The position numbers and the translations under genes are program-made. The notes beneath the pieces are model-generated. The model saw nothing but the letters and a program-made list of their open reading frames with translations, ran no database searches and had not been told where the DNA came from. 64,000 nucleotides of DNA. It comes from an uncultured Bacilli bacterium. Lineage in GTDB: Bacteria; Bacillota_I; Bacilli_A; RF39; UBA660. How positions within the stretch are numbered: position 1 is the stretch's first letter; every line of letters starts with the position of its first letter. The DNA is taken from NCBI GenBank assembly GCA_934131005.1, contig CAKOYV010000002.1, forward strand, positions 1 through 64,000, in the 5' to 3' direction. Below, in pieces: positions 43,210 through 51,700 of the stretch.

Positions 43210-44197
43210 AATTTTCAGCTTCTTCTAACATATTAGTAATAAATATTCCATATCCTTTTGTTGGATCATCTACAACTACATGGGTAACAGCACCAATAAT
43301 ATTATCACCTTGGATTATAGGACTACCACTCATACCCTGAACTATACCACCAGATATCTTTAATAATTCATTATCTGTAACTTCAAATAACATATTTTTA
43401 GAACTTTTCTTATCATCATTAATTTTTAATATATTAATATCATAGCTCTTAACTTCCGAACCAGATGTAACCGTTAGAATGGAGGCTTTGCCTAACTTTA
43501 CATCGCTACTTTTAGCTACTTTATAAAGCTTATTATTAGGTATGCTATTAGTGTACTTACCAAATATTCCAGCCGTGCTATTCTCGGTAATATTACCATA
43601 AACTTCATTAACATCATATCTAGCATTTTTCTCACCAGGATTACCATCCCCCGAAGGCGTTATTCCCGTAACTGTCGATGCATAGATTTTACCATCTTTA
43701 ATCTCTAGTTTTTGACCTGTAGTTTTTTCAATTATCTCATGACCTAAAGCACCATATATCTTAGTGTTAGGATCAATAAAAGTAAGTGTACCAACACCAT
43801 TAATACTATCTTTTACATATAAACCTGTTTTATATACATCATTACTATCACGAATAAGTTTAAGTTCTGTTGAACCATCTCTTCTTCCTCTTGTATATCC
43901 TAGCTTTATAGTATCAGTATTATCACCAATAATTTTAAGCATTTCTGCAATTGAAGATACTTTAGTACCATTAATACTAACAATCTTATCTCCTGCCTTA
44001 AGCGAGGCATCTTGTGCTGGATTAACACCAGAAACATCATAAGTACCAACAATTATAATACCATCAGAATCAAGCTCTATCCCGATATTTTGGCCACCTG
44101 CTAATATATAATCTGAATAAGCAAAGACATTTAGAGGTAACATTATGTTTGTTAAAAGAAGCAGTAATATAGTAGCAAGTTTATGCTTACGTAACAT
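43208..44197 (-). CDS. spoIVB: SpoIVB-like S55 serine protease
   Basis: Protein of 329 residues. An N-terminal signal-anchor (~8-26), a PDZ domain (~32-115, with LKAGDKIVSINGTKV) and an S55 protease domain with GALGHEI (His153) and QGMSGSPI (Ser290) in the family arrangement; the second half of the active site DVNEVYGNITENSTAGIFG is also typical. In Bacillus SpoIVB is secreted between spore membranes and cuts SpoIVFA to trigger sigma-K; a homologue without the sporulation cascade nearby may be a general envelope-signalling protease. AAAGGAGATGTAATT precedes the ATG. An inverted repeat (44243-44274) covers its promoter. Confidence 0.88.
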   Translation of the reverse strand: MLRKHKLATILLLLLTNIMLPLNVFAYSDYILAGGQNIGIELDSDGIIIVGTYDVSGVNPAQDASLKAGDKIVSINGTKVSSIAEMLKIIGDNTDTIKLGYTRGRRDGSTELKLIRDSNDVYKTGLYVKDSINGVGTLTFIDPNTKIYGALGHEIIEKTTGQKLEIKDGKIYASTVTGITPSGDGNPGEKNARYDVNEVYGNITENSTAGIFGKYTNSIPNNKLYKVAKSSDVKLGKASILTVTSGSEVKSYDINILKINDDKKSSKNMLFEVTDNELLKISGGIVQGMSGSPIIQGDNIIGAVTHVVVDDPTKGYGIFITNMLEEAEN

Positions 44198-44240
44198 AAT
44201 TACATCTCCTTTATTAATCTTCTAACCAGATTACATTATT

Positions 44241-44274
44241 ATTATAAGTATAAACACCAAAAACCATACTTATA
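44241..44274 (-). promoter_or_regulatory. -10 box and inverted repeat before SpoIVB-like gene
   Basis: TATAAT on the minus strand (44246-44241) is overlapped by an inverted repeat with 9-base arms (44243-44251 and 44266-44274) and a 14-base spacer, the layout of a repressor operator. Confidence 0.45.
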
Positions 44275-44342
44275 AAAATATTCCAATCACTCTAAAAAAT
44301 ACCAACAATATAACATACATAATAAATTAAAAATTACAAATA

Positions 44343-44927
44343 CTATAAATAAATATGAGCTTTTATTTTAACCAAACAACCATCGATTTTTAAAAGTTTA
44401 TCCAAAACATCTTTTTTAACATTTACCTCATAAACAACCGAAGTTAAATATTCGCGCCTTAAAACAGCACAATCATGTATAATATAATCAATTTTCTTTT
44501 GTAAATTATAATTAAATTCTATAATAATATTATAACCCTCATCCAAACTAACTATACTACCATCTAAACAATTAGTAACACTTTTAGTATATGCTCTAAC
44601 AAGACCACCAGCACCAAGCAATGTACCACCAAAATATCTAACAACAATACACAAAACATTATCAAGTTTATTTTTAAGAAGAACTTGTAGCATTGGAATT
44701 CCTGCTGTTCCAGAAGGCTCCTTATCATCACTACACTTAGACTTACCCGAAATTATATAAGCATAACAGTAATGCTTAGCATCTTTATATAAATCCCTAG
44801 CACGCTCTCTATAATCATCAACCAAACTAATATCATCAACATAATATAAAAGACAAATAAAACGCGAATTTTTAACAACAATCTCACTAACATTATCACG
44901 AACACTTAAAATAATAATCGCCTCCAT
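44343..44927 (-). CDS. YigZ/IMPACT family protein (UPF0029)
   Basis: Protein of about 190-194 residues. The conserved core is KNSRFICL, the YAYIISG...SDDKEPSGTAGIPML block and VVRYFGGTLLGAGGLVRAYTKSV, the hallmark of YigZ/YvyE. IMPACT-type proteins bind nucleic acids or influence translation; the bacterial role is not settled. The start is uncertain: the only ATG codons in frame are at 44954 (over the promoter -10) and at 44927, which overlaps the GGAGG site (44925-44921). The best-spaced codons downstream are ATT at 44915 and 44912. Divergent from miaA, with both promoters in the 120-base gap. Confidence 0.88.
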   Translation of the reverse strand: MEAIIILSVRDNVSEIVVKNSRFICLLYYVDDISLVDDYRERARDLYKDAKHYCYAYIISGKSKCSDDKEPSGTAGIPMLQVLLKNKLDNVLCIVVRYFGGTLLGAGGLVRAYTKSVTNCLDGSIVSLDEGYNIIIEFNYNLQKKIDYIIHDCAVLRREYLTSVVYEVNVKKDVLDKLLKIDGCLVKIKAHIYL

Positions 44928-44940
44928 TTCTTTTTCTAAT

Positions 44941-44949
44941 ATTATAACA
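44941..44949 (-). promoter_or_regulatory. extended -10 of YigZ gene
   Basis: TGTTATAAT read on the minus strand (44949-44941). It lies over the furthest-upstream ATG (44954-44952), so transcription begins downstream of it. Confidence 0.6.
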
Positions 44950-45046
44950 TACATCTACAAGATATCCTAAATTAACTATCAGTAATTTCAATAGACAAAA
45001 AGATACTATCTAGTATATTATAATATCTATAGAAATGGAGTAATAT

Positions 45047-45946
45047 ATGAAAACAAATAAAATAATAGTAATAGCAGGTCCAACCGGAGTAGGGAAGACT
45101 CAATTATCAGTAAGTCTTGCTAAAAAATACAACGCTGAAATAATAAATGCTGATTCAATGCAAATATATAAAGATTTAAATATCGGTACTGCCAAAATAA
45201 CTAAAGAAGAAACCGAAGGCATACCTCACCATCTATTTAGCATAAAAGCCCCTAATGAAGCATATTCAATTTACGATTACCAAAAAGATTGCCGCAATTG
45301 TATCAAAGAAATAAAAGAGCGTGGTAAAAATGTTATCATCGTTGGTGGCACAGGCCTATATATCAAAAGTGCTCTATACAATTACAAACTAGAAGAAAAT
45401 CCCATCAAAAATAATTATGAACAATTCACCCTAGAACAATTATGGCAAAAATTAATATCTAAAGACAAAAAAGCTATTGGCAAAATTGATAAAAATAATC
45501 GTCGCCGCGTTGAAAATGCCTTAAATTATTATGAAAACTATCATAAATCAATAACCGAAAATATAACAGATGAATTATTATATGACACTATTTTCATAGG
45601 TCTTACAACCAAAAGAGACAATTTATACAATATTATTAACAACCGAGTAGACAAAATGATAAAATCAGGTCTTATAGAAGAAGTAAAACACTTTCACGAG
45701 CAAAATATTAGAACTAAACCCTTAACAGGTGGCATCGGTTACCGAGAACTATACAGTTATTTCGATGGTAACATTTCCCTAGAAAAAGCTATCTCAGATA
45801 TCAAAAAAGACTCTCGTAACTACGCCAAAAGACAGTACACTTTTTTTAACAACAAACTACCAATTATATGGTTTGACACCAATTATGATAACTTTAATGA
45901 AACCATAAAAAAAGTATCTAATTATATAGATAGTATCATTAATTAA
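45047..45946 (+). CDS. miaA: tRNA dimethylallyltransferase
   Basis: Protein of 299 residues. P-loop GPTGVGKTQ (11-19), then ADSMQIYKDLNIGTAK (~36-51), DYQKDCRNCI, VGGTGLYIKS (~104-113) and the C-terminal GGIGYRELYSYFDG and KRQYTFF segments. MiaA attaches a dimethylallyl group to A37 of tRNAs that read U-starting codons. TGGAG precedes the ATG. Divergent from YigZ. In Bacillus the gene next to it is hfq or mutL/mutS; here mutS is 2 kb further on, after an XRE gene and a DUF2726 gene. Confidence 0.95.
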   Translation: MKTNKIIVIAGPTGVGKTQLSVSLAKKYNAEIINADSMQIYKDLNIGTAKITKEETEGIPHHLFSIKAPNEAYSIYDYQKDCRNCIKEIKERGKNVIIVGGTGLYIKSALYNYKLEENPIKNNYEQFTLEQLWQKLISKDKKAIGKIDKNNRRRVENALNYYENYHKSITENITDELLYDTIFIGLTTKRDNLYNIINNRVDKMIKSGLIEEVKHFHEQNIRTKPLTGGIGYRELYSYFDGNISLEKAISDIKKDSRNYAKRQYTFFNNKLPIIWFDTNYDNFNETIKKVSNYIDSIIN

Positions 45947-45977
45947 CCAATTATTTTTCTATTTAGTTGACATTTAC

Positions 45978-46007
45978 TTGACATACATATTTTGTGCATG
46001 ATACAAT
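45978..46007 (+). promoter_or_regulatory. promoter of XRE gene at 46029
   Basis: Exact TTGACA (45978-45983), 18-base spacer, TACAAT (46002-46007) with TG at 45999-46000. A second TTGACA lies at 45967-45972. Confidence 0.75.
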
Positions 46008-46028
46008 ATATTTAGGAGAGGATGAGAG

Positions 46029-46808
46029 ATGAATACTATAGAAAAAATTAATCTTATATTAAAAAAAACTAACATATCTAAAGTAAATTTAGCCAAATAT
46101 TTAGGTGTATCAAGACAAATGGTTTACAACTATTTAGATAGCGATGATTTATCAAAAATGCCTGCTGAAAAATGTCAACTTCTTTTCAAATTATTAGAAG
46201 TTAATACATGCGAAGATATAGTAAAAAAAGAACTAACAGACGAATACTTACAAAGTGTATCCAATAAAATCTTTAATTATCGTAAACCTGCCAGTAAAAA
46301 AGAAGAAGTAATCGAACTATCAGGTCTAAAAAAAGAAGAACAAGAATTAGTATCAGACATTGTTTTTTTAATAAAAGAAATGTTAAATGAAGATAAAACC
46401 AAAGATAGCTTTAATACTCTTACATACTTTTACCACTTCTTACAAGCTATTCCTTCAATGAAAGAATTAAAATATATTTTAGGATATGTTGCCAAAAGCT
46501 GTGGCTATATAAAACCAAATGTCTTTGATTTTGATGAAGAACATCAATATGTTTTTGAAAGTATTATGTACTCTGCTATGACTCTATATACAAATGGGGG
46601 AGCATCTAAAACTAAATTATCAGAATCTCATCATCGCTGGGAAGCTGATTTAGAAAGAAAAAATGAAGAAAAATTATCTAGAACTCAAGAATTAAATACA
46701 GCCAAAGTCCAAGCTCTAAGAGAACTAGGTTATACTGAAATAAACGAAAAAAATGCCTCTGAAGTATTTGACAAAATAGCTGAAATACAAGCTAGAAACT
46801 TAAATTAA
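46029..46808 (+). CDS. XRE-family DNA-binding protein
   Basis: Protein of 259 residues. N-terminal HTH (TNISKVNLAKYLGVSRQMVYNYLDSDDLSKMP, ~15-46) of the Cro/CI type. The remaining ~200 residues are helical and acidic, with no known ligand domain; the middle contains SGLKKEEQELVSDIVFLIKEML and the C-terminus is a charged helix (LERKNEEKLSRTQELNTAKVQALRELGY). A cytosolic regulator with its own strong promoter and AGGAGAGGATGAGAG site. Target unknown. Stop overlaps the terminator 46807-46850. Confidence 0.7.
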   Translation: MNTIEKINLILKKTNISKVNLAKYLGVSRQMVYNYLDSDDLSKMPAEKCQLLFKLLEVNTCEDIVKKELTDEYLQSVSNKIFNYRKPASKKEEVIELSGLKKEEQELVSDIVFLIKEMLNEDKTKDSFNTLTYFYHFLQAIPSMKELKYILGYVAKSCGYIKPNVFDFDEEHQYVFESIMYSAMTLYTNGGASKTKLSESHHRWEADLERKNEEKLSRTQELNTAKVQALRELGYTEINEKNASEVFDKIAEIQARNLN

Positions 46809-46850
46809 AAGACTAACCATATGAATATAAATTATGGTTAATCTTTTTAT
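46807..46850 (+). terminator. terminator after XRE gene
   Basis: Fifteen-base arms with one mismatch (46807-46821 with 46833-46847), then Ts. The stem begins at the stop codon. Confidence 0.8.
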
Positions 46851-46877
46851 TTTTACCAAAATAGAATAGGGGAGTAG

Positions 46878-47390
46878 TCATTGTTTATAGCCAAGTTCCT
46901 TTAAAATTCTATTTTTAACATATTCAACCTCATTTGGATATTTAGTATAAAACTTAATTAAGTTTATTCCTGCATTATTAACTATATCATCAACATTTTT
47001 ATCCCTTCTAATTCTTTTTCTTTGATTATGTGTACTATCATTTATTTCAATCAATAACAAAAGTTCACTATAATCACTATTAAATATACCAAAATCTACA
47101 TTTCTAAATAACTCATTAACATAATAATTTTTATTCTTTTTAAGAACAACAGACGCCAAATTAACTTGAGGCATTACTTTTATCTTATATTGTGCCTCTA
47201 AACTTACCATAATATTATAAAAATATCTTTCTGTATTAGTCATAAGTGGCTTTTTACTATAAATATAATCATTATGAATCTGATACCCCTTATTTTGCTT
47301 TTTTCTAGTATTTTTAGCTTTTTTCTTCAAAATCCCCAAAATTATTAAAACTATTAAAACCAAAACTCCCACAATCATATTACTATCCAT
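46878..47390 (-). CDS. membrane-anchored DUF2726 nuclease-like protein
   Basis: Protein of 170 residues. A hydrophobic helix (~5-22), a basic segment (KKKAKNTRKKQNKG) and then a DUF2726 domain (~45-170): MTNTERYFYNIMV, NVDFGIFNSD, LLLIEINDSTHNQRKRIRRDKNVDDIVNNAGI and LIKFYTK. The domain belongs to the PD-(D/E)XK-like fold, with Asp in VDFG and Glu in IEIND; the lysine normally found after the Glu is replaced by Asn, so cleavage activity is unsure. DUF2726 proteins often accompany topoisomerase-like or helicase domains. Read from a promoter at 47469-47441; no strong binding site just before the ATG. Confidence 0.75.
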   Translation of the reverse strand: MDSNMIVGVLVLIVLIILGILKKKAKNTRKKQNKGYQIHNDYIYSKKPLMTNTERYFYNIMVSLEAQYKIKVMPQVNLASVVLKKNKNYYVNELFRNVDFGIFNSDYSELLLLIEINDSTHNQRKRIRRDKNVDDIVNNAGINLIKFYTKYPNEVEYVKNRILKELGYKQ

Positions 47391-48078
47391 AATACTCTTA
47401 ATTCAACTCCTAATCTATCTATTTTTACTACTACTATAAAAGTATATCATCAAAATAATAAGAAAACAATAGAGAAGGGGAAGTACCACAAAATTATCTA
47501 TTTTTTATGTACCACTCTCCTATTATTTAATAAAAAAATCAACTACTCCCCTATTATTTTTTAATTTAAATTAGAGAGGTAAGGGGATATAATTCATCTT
47601 CACATTAAATTAAATAATACAATTTACTTTATATTAATATAACTAACAGCGATATATAATACATAATAGATAGATATAAATCAAATTGATAAGACATCAA
47701 TTAAAAAAAAATAAAATTTTATTTAATAATACAATAAATAACTCATTTAAATTAAAATTTACATCACAATATAAAAAATTTTATTAATAACTGTACCGTA
47801 TAATTAATAAATTAAAATAATCTTAAAGCAAAGAAACAATTAATAATAATATAGTAATTTAGAATAAAAAAACATATAAATAACTATCTAAAAAAATACA
47901 TTTCCTTTAGTTCCTATAATGTATATTATGTTAATTTCTAAATTTAAAAGAAAAATAGTTTTAAATATTATTAGTTTGTTAATTAAACTATTCTTTTATT
48001 TTAAAACTAAATTTTCCATCATATCATCAATTGTTTAATTTTATAATAAATAACAATTACCCAAAATCACAAATTATA
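47391..48078. other. 688-base non-coding AT-rich gap
   Basis: No coding sequence on either strand is supported. On the minus strand it holds the DUF2726 promoter (TTGTTT 47469-47464, 17-base spacer, TATACT 47446-47441, TG at 47449-47448), a G-rich/C-rich hairpin (about 47470-47523) and a probable mutS terminator (stem arms near 47985-47992 and 47955-47963, T-rich tail to 47945). The middle, ~47600-47900, is almost pure A and T. No DnaA box cluster, tRNA or known riboswitch was seen. Confidence 0.6.
47441..47469 (-). promoter_or_regulatory. promoter of DUF2726 gene
   Basis: Minus strand: TTGTTT (47469-47464), 17-base spacer, TATACT (47446-47441) preceded by TG one base off. Confidence 0.6.
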
Positions 48079-50628
48079 TTATTTTAGTTTTTCCTTAAGT
48101 TCATACAATAAATTTAAAGCCTTAATTGGACTTAATTCTAAAATATTAGTATTACGCAAGATTTCCTCAATTTCACTTTTTTTAGTAATAAAATCAAGTG
48201 GCAATGTTGTTTGAATTGAAATTTCTTTATGATTTTTAGAATCTTTATTATCTTTTTCTTCATAAGTTGCTAATATTTCGGAAGCTCTAGTTATAACTTC
48301 GGATGGCAATCCAGCTAATTTGGCAACATTTATACCATAACTTTTATCAACAGCACCATCTAAAACTTTATGCAAGAAAATAATTTCTTCGCCATCTTCT
48401 GTAGCTGATACATGCTTATTTTTCAAATGCTTCAAATTTTGTTCCAAACTAGTTAACTCGTGGTAATGTGTAGAAAATAATGTTTTACAACCAATCATAT
48501 CGTGAGTATACTCTAATATTGCCTGAGCTAAACTCATACCATCATAAGTAGCAGTTCCCCTACCCAATTCGTCAAACAAAATCAAACTATTCTTAGTAGC
48601 ATTTGTTATGGCATTTGAAGCTTCTATCATTTCTACCATGAACGTAGATTCACCACTTACCAAATCATCACTAGCACCTATTCTCGTAAATATTTGGTCA
48701 AATACAGGCAATTTAGCTTCCTTAGCCGGTACAAAACAGCCAATCTGAGCCATTATAACTATAATACCCAATTGCCTCATATACGTACTTTTACCAGCCA
48801 TATTAGGTCCTGTAATTAAGAAAGTTGAGACTCCATTATCCATAACTATATCATTTGGCACATATTCATCTTTGATAACTCTCTCAACAACAGGATGTCT
48901 AGAAGAAATAAGTTTCAAGCTATGGTCAAGTGTTAAAATAGGACGCACATAATTATATTTTTCACTGACAAGAGCAAAACTTTGTAAAACATCAACCTCA
49001 CTAATAGCCTTAGCAACATTTTGTAATTTAGGAATAAATTTCTTAGCTTTATCTCTTATTTCAATAAACAAATCATATTCTAAATTAATAATTTTCTCTT
49101 CAGCTGACAATATCAAGTCTTCCTTCTCCTTAAGAACATTAGTAATAAATCTCTCACAATTAGCAAGCGTTTGTTTTCTAATATATCCCATATCATTTGT
49201 TACTAAACCAAGACTGCTCTTACTAATCTCAATATAATATCCAAAGACCTTATTAAAACCAACCTTTAAATTTTTAATACCAGTTCTTTCTCTTTCTTCA
49301 ATCTCAAACTTACTTATAAAGTCTCGTCCCCCACTCCTTAAATCTTTAAGTTCATCTAACTCCTTAGAATATCCTTCTTTAATTAAATATCCTTCCTTCA
49401 AGGTAATAGGTGGTTCTTCATAAATGGCACTCTCAAATAACTTATATAAAGCATCTAAAGTATCAATATCTTGATAAAAACCAATACTTTTTAGAATATC
49501 ACGAATAGCAGGTAATACCTTTAGAGAATTCTTTAACTGAATCAAATCTCTAGCATTAGCATTACCTAAAGCAATTCTTCCAGACAATCTTTCTAAATCA
49601 TAAACTTCATACAAATCTCTTCTTAAATCCTCACAAAGAATAAATTCATCCATAAGTTTACTAACAATATTATATCTTTTTTCAATTTTACGTTTCTCTT
49701 TAAGCGGTGACTCAATCCATTGTCTCAATTTTCTACTTCCCATAGCTGTTTTAGTATTATCCAAAAGCCATAGTAGAGAATAATTTTTTTCTTGTAATCT
49801 CAAGCTCTCTGTAAGTTCCAAATTTCTTTTAGTATGAACGTCCATTCTTAAAAAGTTATCATTTTCATTAATAATTACTTTCTGTAAATGTGATAAACTA
49901 CGTTTTTGTGTTACCACTAAATAATAAAGCAAATGATTAATCGCAGTTGTATATCTCAAATCATTAACATTACTATAACATGATTTATATTCTTCTGTAT
50001 CTAATATTTCATCAGAAATAGTAACCGTTAATCGATATTGATTTTTTAATAATTTAATAATTGTTGGACTAATAACAGAATTAACAATAACTTCTCTTAA
50101 ACCAAATGATAAAATTTCATTTATTAATTTATTTGTATCATGAATAATTATTTCTGAATATAACTCTCCTGTAGTAATATCTGTATATACAATTGCATAA
50201 CAATACTCATAATCATAAATACTACCTATATAATTATTTTCTTTTTCATCTAAGCTATTAGAATTAGTTATTGTACCAGAAGAAATAACCTCTGTAACAT
50301 CTCTTTTAACAATTCCTTTAGCACTCTTAGGATCCTCTAATTGCTCGCAAATAGCCACTTTATATCCCTTTTTAACAAGCTTATCAACATAGATATCAAC
50401 CGCATGATGAGGAATACCACACATAGGAACACGTTCCTTAAGCCCAGCATTACGCCCTGTTAAAGTCAACTCCAATTCATGACTAACAAGCTCTGCATCT
50501 TCAAAAAACATCTCATAAAAATCTCCTAAACGATAAAATAAAATAACATCTTGATATTTATCCTTTAACTCTGCATAATGATTCATCATTGGAGATAATT
50601 TACTTCTATCAACTTCGCTTAATTTCAT
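48079..50628 (-). CDS. mutS: DNA mismatch repair protein MutS
   Basis: Protein of 849 residues. Mismatch-binding domain with LFYRLGDFYEMFFEDA (~30-45, containing the Phe-x-Glu-type contact region), connector and clamp domains, and ATPase with Walker A GPNMAGKSTYM (~605-615), Walker B ILFDELGRGTATYDG, and the helix-turn-helix dimer end. MutS finds mismatches and recruits MutL. ATG 50628 follows GGGTGAT; the GTG at 50640 is within that site. mutL is not in the window. Single gene, read from a TATAAT with TGG at 50663-50655. It is separated from the next minus-strand gene downstream by the large gap. Confidence 0.96.
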   Translation of the reverse strand: MKLSEVDRSKLSPMMNHYAELKDKYQDVILFYRLGDFYEMFFEDAELVSHELELTLTGRNAGLKERVPMCGIPHHAVDIYVDKLVKKGYKVAICEQLEDPKSAKGIVKRDVTEVISSGTITNSNSLDEKENNYIGSIYDYEYCYAIVYTDITTGELYSEIIIHDTNKLINEILSFGLREVIVNSVISPTIIKLLKNQYRLTVTISDEILDTEEYKSCYSNVNDLRYTTAINHLLYYLVVTQKRSLSHLQKVIINENDNFLRMDVHTKRNLELTESLRLQEKNYSLLWLLDNTKTAMGSRKLRQWIESPLKEKRKIEKRYNIVSKLMDEFILCEDLRRDLYEVYDLERLSGRIALGNANARDLIQLKNSLKVLPAIRDILKSIGFYQDIDTLDALYKLFESAIYEEPPITLKEGYLIKEGYSKELDELKDLRSGGRDFISKFEIEERERTGIKNLKVGFNKVFGYYIEISKSSLGLVTNDMGYIRKQTLANCERFITNVLKEKEDLILSAEEKIINLEYDLFIEIRDKAKKFIPKLQNVAKAISEVDVLQSFALVSEKYNYVRPILTLDHSLKLISSRHPVVERVIKDEYVPNDIVMDNGVSTFLITGPNMAGKSTYMRQLGIIVIMAQIGCFVPAKEAKLPVFDQIFTRIGASDDLVSGESTFMVEMIEASNAITNATKNSLILFDELGRGTATYDGMSLAQAILEYTHDMIGCKTLFSTHYHELTSLEQNLKHLKNKHVSATEDGEEIIFLHKVLDGAVDKSYGINVAKLAGLPSEVITRASEILATYEEKDNKDSKNHKEISIQTTLPLDFITKKSEIEEILRNTNILELSPIKALNLLYELKEKLK

Positions 50629-50654
50629 ACTACATATCACCCTTACTGATGATA

Positions 50655-50663
50655 ATTATACCA
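50655..50663 (-). promoter_or_regulatory. extended -10 of mutS
   Basis: TGGTATAAT on the minus strand (50663-50655). The -35 is poor. Confidence 0.6.
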
Positions 50664-50723
50664 AAAAATCAACTAAATAAGTATATTTTTATCCCATTGT
50701 TTACCAATTCATAAATTTATCTC

Positions 50724-50757
50724 CAAAAAAACACTATACTTATTCTGCATAGTGTTT
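50724..50757 (-). terminator. terminator after DUF3592 gene (2)
   Basis: Minus strand: AACACTAT/ATAGTGTT stem (50756-50749 with 50737-50730), then seven T residues (50730-50724). Confidence 0.85.
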
Positions 50758-50769
50758 AATTTACAAACA

Positions 50770-51681
50770 TTATATTTTCCATTCTTGTTCATTTTGAGTA
50801 ATATTGTTCAAACGTTCTTTTATTTTCTTCTTAAAAATTATAGGATAAAGACCAATAACTACCAATACAACGCCACACCCTATCATCAACACATTAGTAG
50901 ACTGAATTTCATGAGCTGCATGTGAAGGCTTCTTCTTATCATAATATACTTCAAATGTTTTTCCAAGATTCTCCTCTAAAGAACCATCAACATAAACATC
51001 TTCTACATATTCATATCTTTCTCCTGCAACATAATAATATGAAATAGGTTTATATGTCCCATTAGTATCATCTTCTATATAAAGACAAGAAGATATAGTA
51101 GCTGTAGCCTTATTGTTAGCTCCTTTCAACGCTAAATAATCAAATATTCCTATCAATTGCCAAATAATCAAAGTCATACCAACTACAAACAAAAAAGTAA
51201 ACAAACCATACGCTGCCTTTTGAGACTTAGTATCATTATCAACTTTAAAAAGGTTTCCTTTTTTCAAAATCATAAAAAATCCTAACCCGCCAAAAAATAA
51301 TGCTATAAAAATTGATGGCAACGGATTTAACATATCTCGTGCAGTGGCATTATCTGTATTAAAATAAATACAAGAATTGTTTTTCTCTTTACTACAATAC
51401 ATTAAAACTGATTCAGTATCAGGTATTTCCAAATCAATTTTTTGAAATTTAGTATCATAAATCTCATCGACGTATACATTATTACCACTTTCTTCATAAG
51501 ATAAAAGTCCTAGCTCACTATAAACATACTTTTTAACATATTTATCACTTTTAGACTGCCAATTAAAATATGATGAAATACTTCCCACAAACATTAATAT
51601 ACTTAGTGCAAAAAGCATAAAACCTATTATTTTAGCAATTGGACTTCTACCAACCTCATTATTAAATTTATTATTATCCAT
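50770..51681 (-). CDS. DUF3592 membrane protein (2)
   Basis: Protein of 303 residues with four membrane helices (~18-38, ~120-138, ~158-182, ~263-282). The region between helices 3 and 4 (NKATATISSCLYIEDD...YYYVAGERYEYVEDVYVDGSLEENLGKTFEVYYDKKKPSHA) is DUF3592, as in the protein encoded at 28911. A further extracytoplasmic domain lies between helices 1 and 2 (~40-118) with two cysteines (MYCSKEKNNSCIY). It follows the zinc-ribbon gene by 19 bases (GAGTGAG site), so the two are cotranscribed. Function unknown. Confidence 0.75.
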   Translation of the reverse strand: MDNNKFNNEVGRSPIAKIIGFMLFALSILMFVGSISSYFNWQSKSDKYVKKYVYSELGLLSYEESGNNVYVDEIYDTKFQKIDLEIPDTESVLMYCSKEKNNSCIYFNTDNATARDMLNPLPSIFIALFFGGLGFFMILKKGNLFKVDNDTKSQKAAYGLFTFLFVVGMTLIIWQLIGIFDYLALKGANNKATATISSCLYIEDDTNGTYKPISYYYVAGERYEYVEDVYVDGSLEENLGKTFEVYYDKKKPSHAAHEIQSTNVLMIGCGVVLVVIGLYPIIFKKKIKERLNNITQNEQEWKI

Positions 51682-51700
51682 TACTTATTCTCACTCCTTA

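Larger units (their letters stand above)
46865..47555. repeat. 14-base inverted repeats flanking the DUF2726 gene
   Basis: AATAGGGGAGTAGT occurs at 46865-46878 on the plus strand and again as its reverse complement at 47542-47555, enclosing the DUF2726 gene and its promoter. A diverged third copy (AATAGGAGAGTGGT, minus strand) lies near 47508-47523. Confidence 0.7.

Noticed and set aside
47391..48078. Replication origin in the large AT-rich gap
   Set aside because: No cluster of DnaA boxes, no dnaA/dnaN nearby; the neighbourhood is mutS and a DUF2726 gene.
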